Origin: Clostridia bacterium
GTDB lineage: Bacteria > Bacillota > Clostridia > Christensenellales > UBA1242
NCBI GenBank assembly: GCA_017503005.1
Contig: JAFVTW010000009.1
Coordinates: 38,038-102,037, forward strand
Reading direction: 5' to 3'
DNA: 64,000 nucleotides
Shown: piece after piece, positions 42,848 to 52,850 of the stretch
Numbering within the stretch: position 1 is the first letter of the stretch
Layout of the letters: every line of letters begins with the position of its first letter
Program-made: the position numbers and the translations under genes
Notes under the pieces: model-generated
Databases searched by the model: none
Told to the model about the DNA's origin: nothing
Seen by the model: only the letters and a program-made list of their open reading frames with translations

Positions 42848-44557
42848 TCACATCTTCGAAATCGCAGGAATATTTACTACTGCAAAACCATTTTCGAAAA
42901 TTTGCTTTGTAGCCTTTACTATAGCCAAATAGTTTAGATTTACTACACCATTGTCAATGATTCTATTTACTGTATAGAATTTGTTGAATTCTCCAGCTAT
43001 ATCCATAAGTAGTCTTACTACTAGACAAGGTTCTTGTTTTTCGTATGCTTCTACTATGGTTTTTTGATATCTATTTAGAGTTTTGATAAGCTCAAAACCT
43101 TGTTCGTTAGTAATTTGACTATAATTTATATCTCCAACTTGAACATCTGTGCCAGCTTTTTCCAAAATACTGCAACAACGAGCATAAGTATATTGCATAT
43201 AAGGAGCTGTTTCTCCATCAAAGTTTAGTGAAGCTTCCATATCGTAGATAGTATCTTTTACTTTTTCGTACTTGATTACTTCAAAGCTAGTAGCACCTAA
43301 TGCCACCTTCTTAGATACTTCTTCGGTATTTTCAACCTTTGTACCCCTTTGTTCCATAACTTCTCTACTCTTGTTTACAGCAGCTTCTAACAAGTCTTTT
43401 AGTAATGCTTGTTTTCCCATACGGCTAGAAATCTTGCCTGTAGGTAAGCTGTATCTACCATAACTTAGGTGTTCTAATTTACCAGCATAAGGTTTTTCTA
43501 ATAATTCTACTAATTTGAATAATTGTTGAAAATGAAGTTTTTGAGAAACATCGGTTACATATATAGCCTTGTCAAAATGATACATATTGTATCTGTCTTC
43601 TACTGCAGCTAGGTCACGGGTTAGATACAAGCTAGTACCATCACTCTTTTTGATAAGAGCTGTACCCAAGTTATATTCTGTTAGGTCTACAACAGTAGCC
43701 CCTTCACTAATTTGAAGTAGTCCTTTTGCTTCTAGTTCGTCGATTACTGGTTGCATTTTATCGGTATAGTAACCTTCACCTCTCCAGCTATCAAACTTAG
43801 CACCTAGTTCGCCACACAATCTTTCTACTTCGCCACGACAAAGTTCGATTATCCAGTTAGATAATTCTGTAGCTTCAGGGTCTCCTTCCTCTATCTTTCT
43901 AAACCACATTCTAGCTTCTTCGTTTAAGCTATCATCTTCTTCGGCTTCTTTGTTAAACTTCACATACAAGTCTTGTACAGCATCTACACCATTAGCTTCT
44001 ACATATTCTCTGTCACCCCATCTTTTGAATGCTGTAATCATTTTGCCAAAAGGTGTACCGTAGTCGCCCACATAGTTTATAGATACAGTCTTGTATCCTA
44101 ATCTCTCACACAAGTTTTTCATAACCAAACCAAAGATGGTGGTCTTTAGGTGGCCTATGTGCATATACTTAGCAAGGTTTACACTTGAGTAATCAAGTAC
44201 TACAGTTTTACCTTTATATGTATCTGCAGAACCAAATGCTGTTTGGGTTTTCAAAATCTCTTCTACAATTTTGGTAGCTACTACACTTTTTACAGTGAAA
44301 ATATTTAGGTAACCATTTACAGCTTCAGCTTTTTCTATAATAGAATCTGCACCAAGTTGAGAATTGATTTCTTCTGCGATTGTATTAGCAATTTGTACAG
44401 GGGCCATTCTCAATTCCTTAGCAAGTGGAAAACATGGCAAACTAACATCGCCATTTTTTGCATCTGTAGACAACACAAACATTTTCTCAAAGTTTGTTAG
44501 GTCGTGTGTAAGGTTTAATTTTTTTAGTTCTAGTAATACTTCGTTTTTAATATCCAT
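42848..44557 (-). CDS. argS: Arginyl-tRNA synthetase
   Basis: 569 residues, normal for ArgRS. An N-terminal tRNA-binding domain (Add-1, about 1-105) precedes the Rossmann core with the class I HIGH motif in YMHIGHLKTT (about residue 130). GDYGTPFGKMI follows, then the KMSKS-region equivalent GKISSRMGK, and a C-terminal helical anticodon domain ending in KFYTVNRI. Lack of a standard KMSKS is common in ArgRS. It needs tRNA to activate arginine. ATG 44557 follows AAGGAAAA. The uppP 3' end lies upstream, with a terminator between. Confidence 0.96.
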   Translation of the reverse strand: MDIKNEVLLELKKLNLTHDLTNFEKMFVLSTDAKNGDVSLPCFPLAKELRMAPVQIANTIAEEINSQLGADSIIEKAEAVNGYLNIFTVKSVVATKIVEEILKTQTAFGSADTYKGKTVVLDYSSVNLAKYMHIGHLKTTIFGLVMKNLCERLGYKTVSINYVGDYGTPFGKMITAFKRWGDREYVEANGVDAVQDLYVKFNKEAEEDDSLNEEARMWFRKIEEGDPEATELSNWIIELCRGEVERLCGELGAKFDSWRGEGYYTDKMQPVIDELEAKGLLQISEGATVVDLTEYNLGTALIKKSDGTSLYLTRDLAAVEDRYNMYHFDKAIYVTDVSQKLHFQQLFKLVELLEKPYAGKLEHLSYGRYSLPTGKISSRMGKQALLKDLLEAAVNKSREVMEQRGTKVENTEEVSKKVALGATSFEVIKYEKVKDTIYDMEASLNFDGETAPYMQYTYARCCSILEKAGTDVQVGDINYSQITNEQGFELIKTLNRYQKTIVEAYEKQEPCLVVRLLMDIAGEFNKFYTVNRIIDNGVVNLNYLAIVKATKQIFENGFAVVNIPAISKM

Positions 44558-44632
44558 TATATTTTTCCTTGTTTTAATTTTACCCATTTATAATATCACA
44601 ATAATAATTTTTTTGAAACATTTTTTTAAAAT

Positions 44633-44660
44633 AAAAAGAGTGAATAATGTATTCACTCCT
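44633..44660 (-). terminator. Terminator of uppP
   Basis: GAGTGAATA (44638-44646) and TATTCACTC (44650-44658), 3-nt loop; T-rich on the minus strand. Confidence 0.8.
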
Positions 44661-44662
44661 AC

Positions 44663-45505
44663 CTAAAACCAACCTAGTACAAATTTGTTTAACATCAAAA
44701 ACAACACTAGTAAAAATAAGTATATACTAAAGCCAGTCAGTTTTTTGTTTTTAACTAGTTTAAGCATCACAGTAATTGCTAGTAGTCCACTAATAAATGC
44801 AACCACAAAACCTACAAACAATTCACCCAAATTAAAAGATAAATCTGCACCATATTTTACAATATCTTTCAACTCGAAAACCAACCCACCTAGTATGACT
44901 GGTATGCTTAGCAAAAACGAAAAATCAGCTGCATCATTTTTGTTTACACCACTCAACAGTCCTGTAGCTATAGTCGACCCACTCCTAGATATACCTGGGA
45001 AAATAGCTAATCCTTGTGCCACACCTATAAGCACAGCTTGACCATATCCCACACCTATATTTGTGATGTTGTTGTACTGTATGTTGTTAGTTTTTGACAA
45101 AAACTCATTATTTTTGTTATTATTCCTACCACTTTCAATATTCTGTGAAATAATCAAAATAATAGCAGTTATCAAAAACCCGTATATTACAAAGTCCCCA
45201 CCAAAGCTATTTTCTACTACATTTTTTAGTAACAGAGCTATAATCACAGTGGGTATAGTAGCTACTATCAATTTACGATTTGTAGTACAAAATGGTTTCT
45301 TTATTAGTTCAAAAATTTGTTTGCGATAGCATACTAAAACTGCTAGTAGTGTAGCTATGTGCAGTATGATACTAAGCAAAATTGTATCGCCCTTTATATC
45401 AAAAATATTGTATAGCACCACCAAATGTCCACTAGAACTTATAGGCAAAAATTCACTAGCACCTTGCACCAGCCCCAAAACTATTACTACAAAAATTCCC
45501 CACAT
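44663..45505 (-). CDS. uppP: Undecaprenyl-diphosphatase (BacA type)
   Basis: 280 residues, eight or so hydrophobic helices. The signature QGASEFLPISSSGHL (about 14-28) and the second conserved segment FPGISRSGSTIATGL (about 166-180) are intact, with the catalytic Glu, Arg and Ser residues. It removes a phosphate from undecaprenyl diphosphate so that the lipid carrier can be reused for peptidoglycan; overexpression gives bacitracin resistance in other species. It is divergent from ychF over about 160 bp and appears monocistronic. No regulatory element is obvious. Confidence 0.95.
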   Translation of the reverse strand: MWGIFVVIVLGLVQGASEFLPISSSGHLVVLYNIFDIKGDTILLSIILHIATLLAVLVCYRKQIFELIKKPFCTTNRKLIVATIPTVIIALLLKNVVENSFGGDFVIYGFLITAIILIISQNIESGRNNNKNNEFLSKTNNIQYNNITNIGVGYGQAVLIGVAQGLAIFPGISRSGSTIATGLLSGVNKNDAADFSFLLSIPVILGGLVFELKDIVKYGADLSFNLGELFVGFVVAFISGLLAITVMLKLVKNKKLTGFSIYLFLLVLFLMLNKFVLGWF

Positions 45506-45663
45506 ATCTATTACCCTAAAAATATTTTACTATTTTAGTATATTTAATATAACTTGTATTAATTCTCAAAATTTTACTTTTATTTATTTAAATTATATTA
45601 TATACTATTATCGCTTAATTAAAATTTCAAATTTACAGATGTAAGTTTGCTTTGGAGGAATAA

Positions 45664-46761
45664 ATGAAATTAGGAGTTGTAGGTTTACCTAATGTAGGTA
45701 AAAGTACATTGTTTAATGCAATTACAAAAAATAGTATCCCTAGCGAAAACTATCCTTTCTGCACTATCGAACCAAATGTAGGTATAGTAGCAGTTCCAGA
45801 CGAAAGACTAACCGTGCTAGGCGAAATGTACAATACAAAAAAGATTACACCAGCTATTATCGAATTTGTAGATATAGCAGGATTAGTAAAAGGTGCTAGT
45901 AAAGGCGAAGGTCTAGGAAACAAATTTTTAAGTCACATTAGAGAAGTAGATGCTATCGTGCATGTAGTAAGATGTTTCGACAATTCAAATATTACCCATG
46001 TAGACGGCAGTGTAAATCCTGTAAGAGACATCGAAGTAATTAATCTAGAATTAATTTTGGCTGACTTAGAAACAGTTACCAAAAGATTAGAAAAAGCAGA
46101 AAAGCTATTTAAGACTGGAAACAAAGATTCTCTAGCAGAAGTAGAAATCTTAAGAAAACTAAAAGATGTATTAGAAAACGAAAAGCCTGTAAGAAGCTAC
46201 GATGCTAACGAAGAAGAAAAAGAACTTATCAAAAGTTTCTTCCTTATCACATCAAAACCTGTAATCTATTGTGCAAACATTAGTGATGACAATATTGCTG
46301 TAGATGAAGATAATATCGAATATGTAAGACAGGTAAAAGAATTTGCGAAATCTGAAAATGCAAAATCTGTAGTAGTATGTGCTAGATTTGAAGAAGAGCT
46401 TTGTGGTCTTAGCGAAGAAGAAGCAGAACTATTCAAAGAAGAACTAGGTCTAAAGGAAACAGGTCTTAGCAAACTAATTGTAGCAGGATACGACCTACTA
46501 GGACTTATCAGCTATCTAACTGCAGGAGAAAAAGAAGTAAGAGCTTGGACTATCAGCAAAGGAACTAAAGCACCTCAAGCTGCTGGTAAAATACATACAG
46601 ACTTTGAAAGAGGATTCATCAAAGCAGAAATCGTTAGCTACGAAGATATAGTAGAAGCTGGCAACTTCCTAAAAGCCAAAGAAAAAGGCAAAGTAAGAAT
46701 GGAAGGCAAAGAGTATGTAGTAAAAGACGGCGATGTAATACTATTTAAGTTTAATGTGTAA
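45664..46761 (+). CDS. ychF: Ribosome-associated ATPase/GTPase YchF (OLA1 family)
   Basis: 365 residues, exact family length. P-loop GLPNVGKST (7-15), DIAGLVKGASKGEGLGN as switch II, a coiled-coil insertion (about 125-195), then CANISDDN in the place of the base-recognition motif. In this family that motif departs from NKxD and allows ATP binding. A C-terminal TGS domain ends in the typical KDGDVILFKFN. The protein binds ribosomes and is linked to stress responses. AAT-rich leader, Shine-Dalgarno GGAGG. It is followed 12 bp later by the 135-residue gene in one operon. Confidence 0.97.
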   Translation: MKLGVVGLPNVGKSTLFNAITKNSIPSENYPFCTIEPNVGIVAVPDERLTVLGEMYNTKKITPAIIEFVDIAGLVKGASKGEGLGNKFLSHIREVDAIVHVVRCFDNSNITHVDGSVNPVRDIEVINLELILADLETVTKRLEKAEKLFKTGNKDSLAEVEILRKLKDVLENEKPVRSYDANEEEKELIKSFFLITSKPVIYCANISDDNIAVDEDNIEYVRQVKEFAKSENAKSVVVCARFEEELCGLSEEEAELFKEELGLKETGLSKLIVAGYDLLGLISYLTAGEKEVRAWTISKGTKAPQAAGKIHTDFERGFIKAEIVSYEDIVEAGNFLKAKEKGKVRMEGKEYVVKDGDVILFKFNV

Positions 46762-46773
46762 GGTGGTGTATAT

Positions 46774-47181
46774 ATGGAACAAAAATTTAAAACTATAAAC
46801 GAATTAAATATCAAAATCACAAACACATCTACCAAAGAAAATTTGGTGGACGAAAATTGCTGTACTGCTATCACAGTATGTCTAAACAACAATGGGGATT
46901 GCTTCTCTAGCTTTGTAGGAGCATACAACCCTGAAATTGTAAAATTACTAAGAAAGGTTCAAAAGACATACTATCGCAACTTAATGAAGAAACTTAAACA
47001 AAACAACAAAGAAGCAGCAGAATCTGTAGGCAAAGCTACACCTCAAGCAGCTGTGACCGAAGATGCTACACCTACCAAAAAGGTAAAAGAGAAAAAGGTT
47101 CACGAAAGACAAACTAAAGAAAATAAAGAGAAAGTAGCTAAGGTAGAACAAACTGCTTACGAACCAAAAACAGATAAATAG
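46774..47181 (+). CDS. Small protein with Lys-rich tail, unknown, behind ychF
   Basis: 135 residues. A compact N-terminal part of about 75 residues (with a CC pair in ENCCTAITVCL) precedes a long Lys/Glu/Thr-rich tail that is probably disordered. I do not recognise it. It shares the ychF transcript, with a 12-bp gap and a GGTGG ribosome site, and ends at a strong terminator. The basic tail could bind RNA or ribosomes, in keeping with ychF, but this is only inference. Confidence 0.6.
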   Translation: MEQKFKTINELNIKITNTSTKENLVDENCCTAITVCLNNNGDCFSSFVGAYNPEIVKLLRKVQKTYYRNLMKKLKQNNKEAAESVGKATPQAAVTEDATPTKKVKEKKVHERQTKENKEKVAKVEQTAYEPKTDK

Positions 47182-47187
47182 ACAACA

Positions 47188-47222
47188 AAAAAAGAACGAA
47201 TCAATTTCGTTCTTTTTTTATA
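47188..47222. terminator. Bidirectional terminator, convergent genes
   Basis: AAAGAACGAA (47191-47200) and TTCGTTCTTT (47206-47215), T-run on both strands. Confidence 0.88.
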
Positions 47223-47232
47223 TTCTTACTAA

Positions 47233-47841
47233 TTAGCCTGGGAAATCTAAACCAGAAACATAGTCGTATAGTTCGCTATGATGAGCTGAGAAGCTTACAT
47301 ATCTGTAGCAGTATGTGCTAGCAGAAGAAGATACGATATAGCATCTAACTTTTGTAAGAGTGTCATGGTCTTCTACATTTAGATATACAGTATCGTAGTA
47401 TACAGATTTGTCTGTACCGTATATAGAAGAATCAGTAATTGTTTCATCGTTTACTACAAGTTTTTGTTGTTCGCTAAATGTAATTTTTAGTACAACTGTA
47501 CCTTCTGCAGGAGTCTTTAGACTGCTGATGCTTTGACTAGTAGGAATTACTTCTGCCTTTGCTTCTTCAGAGAAAGCACCTTGGAACAATGTGCTAAGGA
47601 TAGTTTCCTTTGTACCTACATTGTATAGTTCTTTCATTTTGTTGAATTCGTCAGCACCATTTTCTGCTGTATAGCAGTTGTCTTTGTCTTGTAGATAAAC
47701 TGTAATTGAATCAACTTTTTCTGTATCAATTACTTGATTAAAATCAGTTTTTACTATAGATAGTGTGATTGCAGTTGCAGCAATTAATGCAACTAGAGCA
47801 ACAGCAACGATTGTTAAAACTTTTGTTAGAGTATTTTTCAT
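47233..47841 (-). CDS. Exported protein with N-terminal anchor, unknown
   Basis: 202 residues. An N-terminal helix (about 8-29, Ala/Val/Leu-rich) looks like a signal peptide or anchor; the rest is beta-rich and Ser/Tyr-rich, facing outside. Not recognised. It is downstream of ftsH, with about 65 bp between and no clear terminator, so the two may be co-transcribed. Three Cys lie in the outer domain; a disulfide is possible. A function in the envelope fits its place but is not shown. Confidence 0.6.
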   Translation of the reverse strand: MKNTLTKVLTIVAVALVALIAATAITLSIVKTDFNQVIDTEKVDSITVYLQDKDNCYTAENGADEFNKMKELYNVGTKETILSTLFQGAFSEEAKAEVIPTSQSISSLKTPAEGTVVLKITFSEQQKLVVNDETITDSSIYGTDKSVYYDTVYLNVEDHDTLTKVRCYIVSSSASTYCYRYVSFSAHHSELYDYVSGLDFPG

Positions 47842-47907
47842 TTTTGTTCCCTTTTCATTTATAATACATAAATTTTAGTATATTATACGGTAATTGTCAA
47901 AACAAAA

Positions 47908-50292
47908 TTAATTCTTTTTGTCTTCTGTGTCGTTAGAATCTTTTGTTTCGGTAGTTTTTGTTTTTCTAGTAGAACCAGATTTTGTAGTAGTAGTTTTTCT
48001 AGTAGTCTTTTTAGGCTCTTCCTTCTTTTCTTCTACTACTTCTTTTACTTCTTCAGCAGCTGGTGTTTCTTCCTCTTTAGCCTCAGTTGTTTCTTCTAGC
48101 TCTTTTTCTAATTCTTTTTGAGCATCTAGATTTACTCTTTTTTCGAACTCTTCAGCATACTTGCCACCTAGTTCTGTACTAGCAGTAGTCATTACACCAC
48201 TCTTGATTATTTCTAAGTCTTCCTTAGATATAACTCCTGCATTGTTTAGTGCTTCTGCTGCTTTGATTTTAAGCTCTTGCATTTTCATAAAGTTTTCTGC
48301 TTCAGCTTTTTTCTTTCTTTCTTCGTTTCTCTTTTTAGCTTCTTCTGCTTTTTTGTCCAAAGCTAGAGCAACTTCTTTGTAGTCAGCACCATTAATTATA
48401 GATTCTACTTCTTCGGCATAGATAGTTTCTTTTTCGATAAGTAGTTGAGCCATATTGTCTAGTACTGAACGATTGTCCATAAGTAATTTTTTACCCTTAG
48501 CATAGCAGCTATCCATAATTGCTTTGATTTCTGCATCTATAGTAGCAGCTGTTTCTTCTGAGTAATTTACTTGTGTTTGGTAATCTCTACCTATAAATAC
48601 TTCGCTTGATTTACCTAAGTTGATAAATCCTAATTTTTTGCTCATACCCCATTCTGTAACCATTCTTCTAGCAATGTTTGTAGCATGAGATATATCTGAG
48701 CTAGCACCTGCTGTAATATCATTGAATACAATTTCTTCTGCTATTCTACCACCCATAGTCATACTGATTTTGTCGCATAACTTGTTGTAGAATATAAAGT
48801 CATTGTCATTCTCTGGTCTGGTAGAAGTAAATCCACCTGCCATTCCTCTAGGAATGATAGATACTTCGTGTACTGCTTCACCATATTTTAGAATTTTTGC
48901 TAAGATTGCATGACCAGCTTCGTGGTATGCAGTAATCTTTTTGTCTTCTTCGGTAATAATCTTTGATTTCTTTTGTGGTCCTATAAGAACCTTGTTGATA
49001 CCTTCACTGATGTCTTCCATTGTAATAGTTAGTCTATTGTCTCTAGCAGCCAAAATTGCGGCTTCATTTAGGAAGTTTTCGATATCTGCACCAGTAAATC
49101 CACTAGTTAGTCTAGCGATTTCTTGGAAGTTTACACTTTCGTCTATAGGTTTGTTTTTAGCATGAATTTTCATTATGCCTTCCCTACCCTTGACATCTGG
49201 TACATTTACATAAATTTGTCTGTCAAATCTACCTGGTCTCATAAGTGCTGGATCTAATACATCTGCTCTGTTTGTAGCAGCTAGCACTATGATGCCTTCG
49301 TTACTTTCAAAACCGTCCATTTCTACTAATAGTTGGTTAAGTGTTTGTTCTCTTTCGTCGTTACCACCACCTAAACCAGCACCTCTTTGACGACCTACAG
49401 CATCGATTTCGTCTATGAATACTATACAAGGTGCACTATTTTTTGCTGTTTGGAACAAATCTCTTACACGACCTGCACCCACACCTACATATAGTTCTAC
49501 AAAGTCTGATCCACTAATTGAGAAGAATGGAACATTGCTTTCGCCAGCTACAGCTTTAGCTAGTAATGTTTTACCTGTACCAGGAGGGCCTACTAGTAAT
49601 ACACCCTTAGGAATTCTAGCACCAAGTGCTTTGAATTTAGCAGGATTTTTTAGGAATTCTACAATTTCCTTTGTTTCTTCTTTCTCTTCTTCTGCACCAG
49701 CAATATCTGCAAACTTAACATTTGTTTTTTCTACTCTAGCTTTGCTCTTTGCAAAACCACCACCAGCACCTTGACCCTTACCGCTAAGCATTCTAAACAT
49801 AAGTATGCCAATAACTAACACAATGCCCACACTCAAATATGGAAGCATTGTAGACAAGAAACTTTCTTGTACTGGCTCTGATGTAATAGATACTTTATTA
49901 TAATCTTTGTACTTTAGAGTAATTTCTGCTATTTGGTCACTAGGAGTACCAGCTGGGAAGGCTTTGTATTCCTTAGCCATATCGATAGTATCTCTAAGCT
50001 CGTACAAAGGCTCTAATTCTATAGCCATAGTGTAGTAGAAATAGTAGTCAGAAGACTTTGGCCAGTCTTTATCTGCAATTTTACTATCTACCAATCTTAC
50101 TTTACCAACCCCACCTTGCAAATGAATATCAGATACTTTACCTTCTTGCATTAGGTTATATGCAGCATCGGCACCCTTGATTTCTTTACCAGTGCTACCT
50201 TGGTTCGCCATAAAAAATATTAAAAATACAGCCAAAATAATCATAATGAGTGAGATTATTTTTGAACCGTTGTTTTTCTTCTTCTTTTCCAA
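47908..50292 (-). CDS. ftsH: ATP-dependent zinc metalloprotease FtsH with extended tail
   Basis: 794 residues, about 140 longer than most FtsH. Two membrane helices (about 12-30 and 147-167) flank the outer domain. The AAA module has GPPGTGKT (Walker A), VFIDEIDA (Walker B) and RPGRFDR (second region of homology). The protease has HEAGH. The last 110 residues are Glu/Lys/Thr-rich and disordered, with Thr-Lys repeats like those at the head of the P-type ATPase. FtsH degrades unneeded membrane and regulatory proteins. The start is TTG 50292, fixed by GAAGGAG 7 nt upstream. Confidence 0.97.
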   Translation of the reverse strand: MEKKKKNNGSKIISLIMIILAVFLIFFMANQGSTGKEIKGADAAYNLMQEGKVSDIHLQGGVGKVRLVDSKIADKDWPKSSDYYFYYTMAIELEPLYELRDTIDMAKEYKAFPAGTPSDQIAEITLKYKDYNKVSITSEPVQESFLSTMLPYLSVGIVLVIGILMFRMLSGKGQGAGGGFAKSKARVEKTNVKFADIAGAEEEKEETKEIVEFLKNPAKFKALGARIPKGVLLVGPPGTGKTLLAKAVAGESNVPFFSISGSDFVELYVGVGAGRVRDLFQTAKNSAPCIVFIDEIDAVGRQRGAGLGGGNDEREQTLNQLLVEMDGFESNEGIIVLAATNRADVLDPALMRPGRFDRQIYVNVPDVKGREGIMKIHAKNKPIDESVNFQEIARLTSGFTGADIENFLNEAAILAARDNRLTITMEDISEGINKVLIGPQKKSKIITEEDKKITAYHEAGHAILAKILKYGEAVHEVSIIPRGMAGGFTSTRPENDNDFIFYNKLCDKISMTMGGRIAEEIVFNDITAGASSDISHATNIARRMVTEWGMSKKLGFINLGKSSEVFIGRDYQTQVNYSEETAATIDAEIKAIMDSCYAKGKKLLMDNRSVLDNMAQLLIEKETIYAEEVESIINGADYKEVALALDKKAEEAKKRNEERKKKAEAENFMKMQELKIKAAEALNNAGVISKEDLEIIKSGVMTTASTELGGKYAEEFEKRVNLDAQKELEKELEETTEAKEEETPAAEEVKEVVEEKKEEPKKTTRKTTTTKSGSTRKTKTTETKDSNDTEDKKN

Positions 50293-50450
50293 AAAAATTC
50301 TCCTTCTATCGTTTAATGCTTAATAATTTTAGCACAAAAAGTTTTCGTTGTACACTAATATATTAATTCTTTATATATAAATAAATATAATATATCTATA
50401 AAATATAAGAAAAATGGCGAAAAATAAACATTTTCAATTTTTGATATTTA

Positions 50451-51026
50451 CTAAACACCACATATACAACCATTTATACACCTATTTTTATTTGAAGAAG
50501 ATTTGATTGTTTTAGCAATTTTTAACCCTCTAAATATACCTTCACATACAAAACTTGCCATAGAAGTAACCATATCAAACTTTACCGTTTTCAAAAACAT
50601 CAATTTATTTAGTCCCAAAACATTAATATTGCCTAATATAGCCATATTTCCTATCAATTTGCTACTAGAAAAACAGCTAGGTATACACCCGTAGTTTGTT
50701 AGTGTTACGGTATCCACATCTATCACATCTACAAGAGCTGCATCTATTACACAGACAGGTCTGTCAGGATACTTAGCTTTGATTTCGTCATATACACTAT
50801 ACAAATTTGAGCTAGTGATATTGTTTTTTAGGTCACCGTACACCAGATTTATTCCATACTTATTCTTGAGAATATATCCACACATCGGTCCAAAAATATC
50901 TGCCACCACATTTGAGTTCCCTACACACAAAAAAACTGGTTGATTTAGCGAAAATTTACATAAATATTCTACAAAATTGAATGCAAATTTGGTCATATCA
51001 CAGCTAGAGTTTGGATTTAAAATCAT
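50451..51026 (-). CDS. yyaC: YyaC-family sporulation protein
   Basis: 191 residues. The fold is that of the GPR germination protease relatives: FLCVGNSNVVADIFGPMCGY (about 31-50), then VCVIDAALVDV and the loop IPSCFSSSKLIGNMAILG. Bacillus yyaC is a sporulation gene near the origin and its product resembles spore protease GPR; the role is not well established. A Cys-rich end (CINGCICGV) is unusual. It supports the sporulation potential indicated by spoIIE. Single gene; divergent from cvpA. Confidence 0.85.
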   Translation of the reverse strand: MILNPNSSCDMTKFAFNFVEYLCKFSLNQPVFLCVGNSNVVADIFGPMCGYILKNKYGINLVYGDLKNNITSSNLYSVYDEIKAKYPDRPVCVIDAALVDVIDVDTVTLTNYGCIPSCFSSSKLIGNMAILGNINVLGLNKLMFLKTVKFDMVTSMASFVCEGIFRGLKIAKTIKSSSNKNRCINGCICGV

Positions 51027-51115
51027 ATTAAAAGTCTCCTTTTGATTATTTTTTGATTTTTGTAGTCAAAAATATATAAAATTTATTGTTTTAATCACTT
51101 TTTATACAAATATAC

Positions 51116-51131
51116 AAAAATGGCTTTATTC
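51116..51131 (+). repeat. Copy of the AAAAATGGCTTTATTC intergenic motif
   Basis: Sits in the yyaC/cvpA divergent gap. Same 16 bases as at 2239-2254 and, inverted, at 21925-21940. Related copies with an extra T and a TTTAGGCAT extension lie at 53933-53955 and 57848-57870. Confidence 0.5.
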
Positions 51132-51269
51132 CTAAGTATTTACACATTTTTAGACTTTCATAACTCAAAAAATAATTAATATTTTAACAAAATTTTTCAA
51201 ACAATTAGTGACATTTAGCAAATTATGTGATATATTATTAGTAATATTATATAAATAAAGGGGTATATT

Positions 51270-51953
51270 ATGGGTTGGGTAGATATTGTATTTATTGTTT
51301 TAATTGCAATCTTTGCAATCATCGGCTTAAGCAAAGGCCTATTTGAATCTATTTTAGGAATTTTTAGTTCTATACTTTCTGTAGCAATTGCTATTGCTGT
51401 ATCAGGTCCTGTATCTGGTTTCTTAAATAGCACAGTTCATGCAAATGAATTCTTTGCTAACCTACTAGTTAAATGGGAATGGATTGGAGCAGACGGCAAA
51501 GAAATTTTTGGTAAATTTTACAATGTAGAACAAATAGGTAATGCTGTTTCAATTATTGTTGCAGTTGTTGCTGTATGGTTATTAATTAAACTAGCTATTG
51601 CATTACTTTCAAAACTATTTGATAATGCTACAAGCAGCAATTCAGCTTTAAGCGGATTAAACAGAGTTTTAGGTTTAGTATTTGGTGCAGCTAAAGGTTT
51701 CTTAATTGGTGTAGTTGTTCTAGGTTTAGCTTCAATTCTAAGCTTAGCTGGAATCAACAATGTTAAAACAACAATCGAAAACGAAAGCAAATTTACAAAC
51801 TTTGTATATGGCTATGTTAGTGATTGGGTTTACACAGCAGTTGAAGACAGAATCGACGACATCTTAGGCAAAGGCAAATTAGAAACTGAAACAGAAGGTG
51901 AAGCTGTAACAGTTACTTTCGCTGATGGTAACCAAGTAGAAGTTGTATTGTAA
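51270..51953 (+). CDS. CvpA-family membrane protein
   Basis: 227 residues. Four hydrophobic helices (about 2-22, 28-48, 88-115, 132-160) match the CvpA/colicin V production family; the first opens with GWVDIVFIVLIAIFAIIGLS. The C-terminal 60 residues are outside the membrane and end in an acidic beta-rich tail. Bacterial CvpA proteins are tied to envelope integrity, and the precise role is unsettled. RBS AAGGGG. Ended by its own perfect terminator. The gene is the last one before the parABS segment. Confidence 0.8.
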   Translation: MGWVDIVFIVLIAIFAIIGLSKGLFESILGIFSSILSVAIAIAVSGPVSGFLNSTVHANEFFANLLVKWEWIGADGKEIFGKFYNVEQIGNAVSIIVAVVAVWLLIKLAIALLSKLFDNATSSNSALSGLNRVLGLVFGAAKGFLIGVVVLGLASILSLAGINNVKTTIENESKFTNFVYGYVSDWVYTAVEDRIDDILGKGKLETETEGEAVTVTFADGNQVEVVL

Positions 51954-51987
51954 TTTAAAACAATAACAAAAACTTAATAAAAAAATT

Positions 51988-52020
51988 AAAAGTATCTGAT
52001 TAATTTCAGATACTTTTTTT
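51988..52020 (+). terminator. Terminator of cvpA
   Basis: AAAGTATCTGA and TCAGATACTTT arms around a 6-nt loop, then a T-run. Confidence 0.85.
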
Positions 52021-52796
52021 ATATTTAAAATTTGCCTACAAATATATATTATTATTCTAAATGCTATACTTCCTAATAATCAAAATCATACCAAAAAAGA
52101 GCAGGGTAGGACACAGAAAATTATAATAAATAACTACTATAAATTACACCACATATTTATTATATTATTATAACTATTTATATTATCGTTTTTTATTATA
52201 AATATATAACTATTTATTACTCGTAAATTAAGTCAAGATATATGACATATTTTAGGTGTTTAGAGGTATATCGGTATATATATTATACAACACAATATCA
52301 TTATATAATTACACAAATTCAATATTATAAAATGTTACACAGCAAAATGTTTCACATGGAACAATGCGAAATATGGCTATATATAGGAATATATTGCATT
52401 TTTACAATTATCAAAAATCGTCTAATATACGACTTCAATACATATTATTAAACAATTTTTGATATTATATATATTTCCTATTTAGTCAATATTTAATTAT
52501 AAATTTACACTTTACAATACAATATTTTAAATAATATAGTACTCAAATCGCTTATGGAATTCACCAAAAAATAGTAAAAGTTAGTCATAAAATTAAGATA
52601 AAAACTGCACAAAATTGCTAACTTTTTACATCAAAATTTACACAATTAATTAGATAAATTTAGACTAAAAACTCAATGAAAATATGTATTGTTTTACTAC
52701 ATATTATTGAAATCAAATATAGCCCAAAATCGCCAAAATTTGACCTGTTTTAAAACGACAATATAAATACTTTCCGTATATCATAAACAACAAAAA
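52021..52796. other. AT-rich gap beside parB with one parS-like site
   Basis: About 775 bp with no believable gene. A frame of 69 codons (52242-52451) has no ribosome site and odd composition. It holds a parS-like TGTTTCACATGGAACA at 52348-52363 (two differences from consensus). Otherwise it is nearly featureless AT. Confidence 0.6.
52348..52363. promoter_or_regulatory. parS-like ParB site (2 mismatches)
   Basis: TGTTTCACATGGAACA against consensus TGTTTCACGTGAAACA. The only such site on the far side of parB. Confidence 0.6.
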
Positions 52797-52834
52797 AGCT
52801 CCAAATGTGTGGGTTGGACACATCTGGAGCAATA
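52796..52834 (-). terminator. Terminator of parB
   Basis: GCTCCA-a-ATGTGT and ACACAT-c-TGGAGC arms with a 7-nt loop; T-run in the minus-strand transcript. Confidence 0.85.
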
Positions 52835-52850
52835 GGGTATATACTTAATA

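Noticed and set aside
52242-52451. A 69-codon plus-strand frame in the parB-side gap
   Set aside because: No ribosome site, extreme Tyr/Ile composition and it spans a parS-like site; it is random AT sequence.
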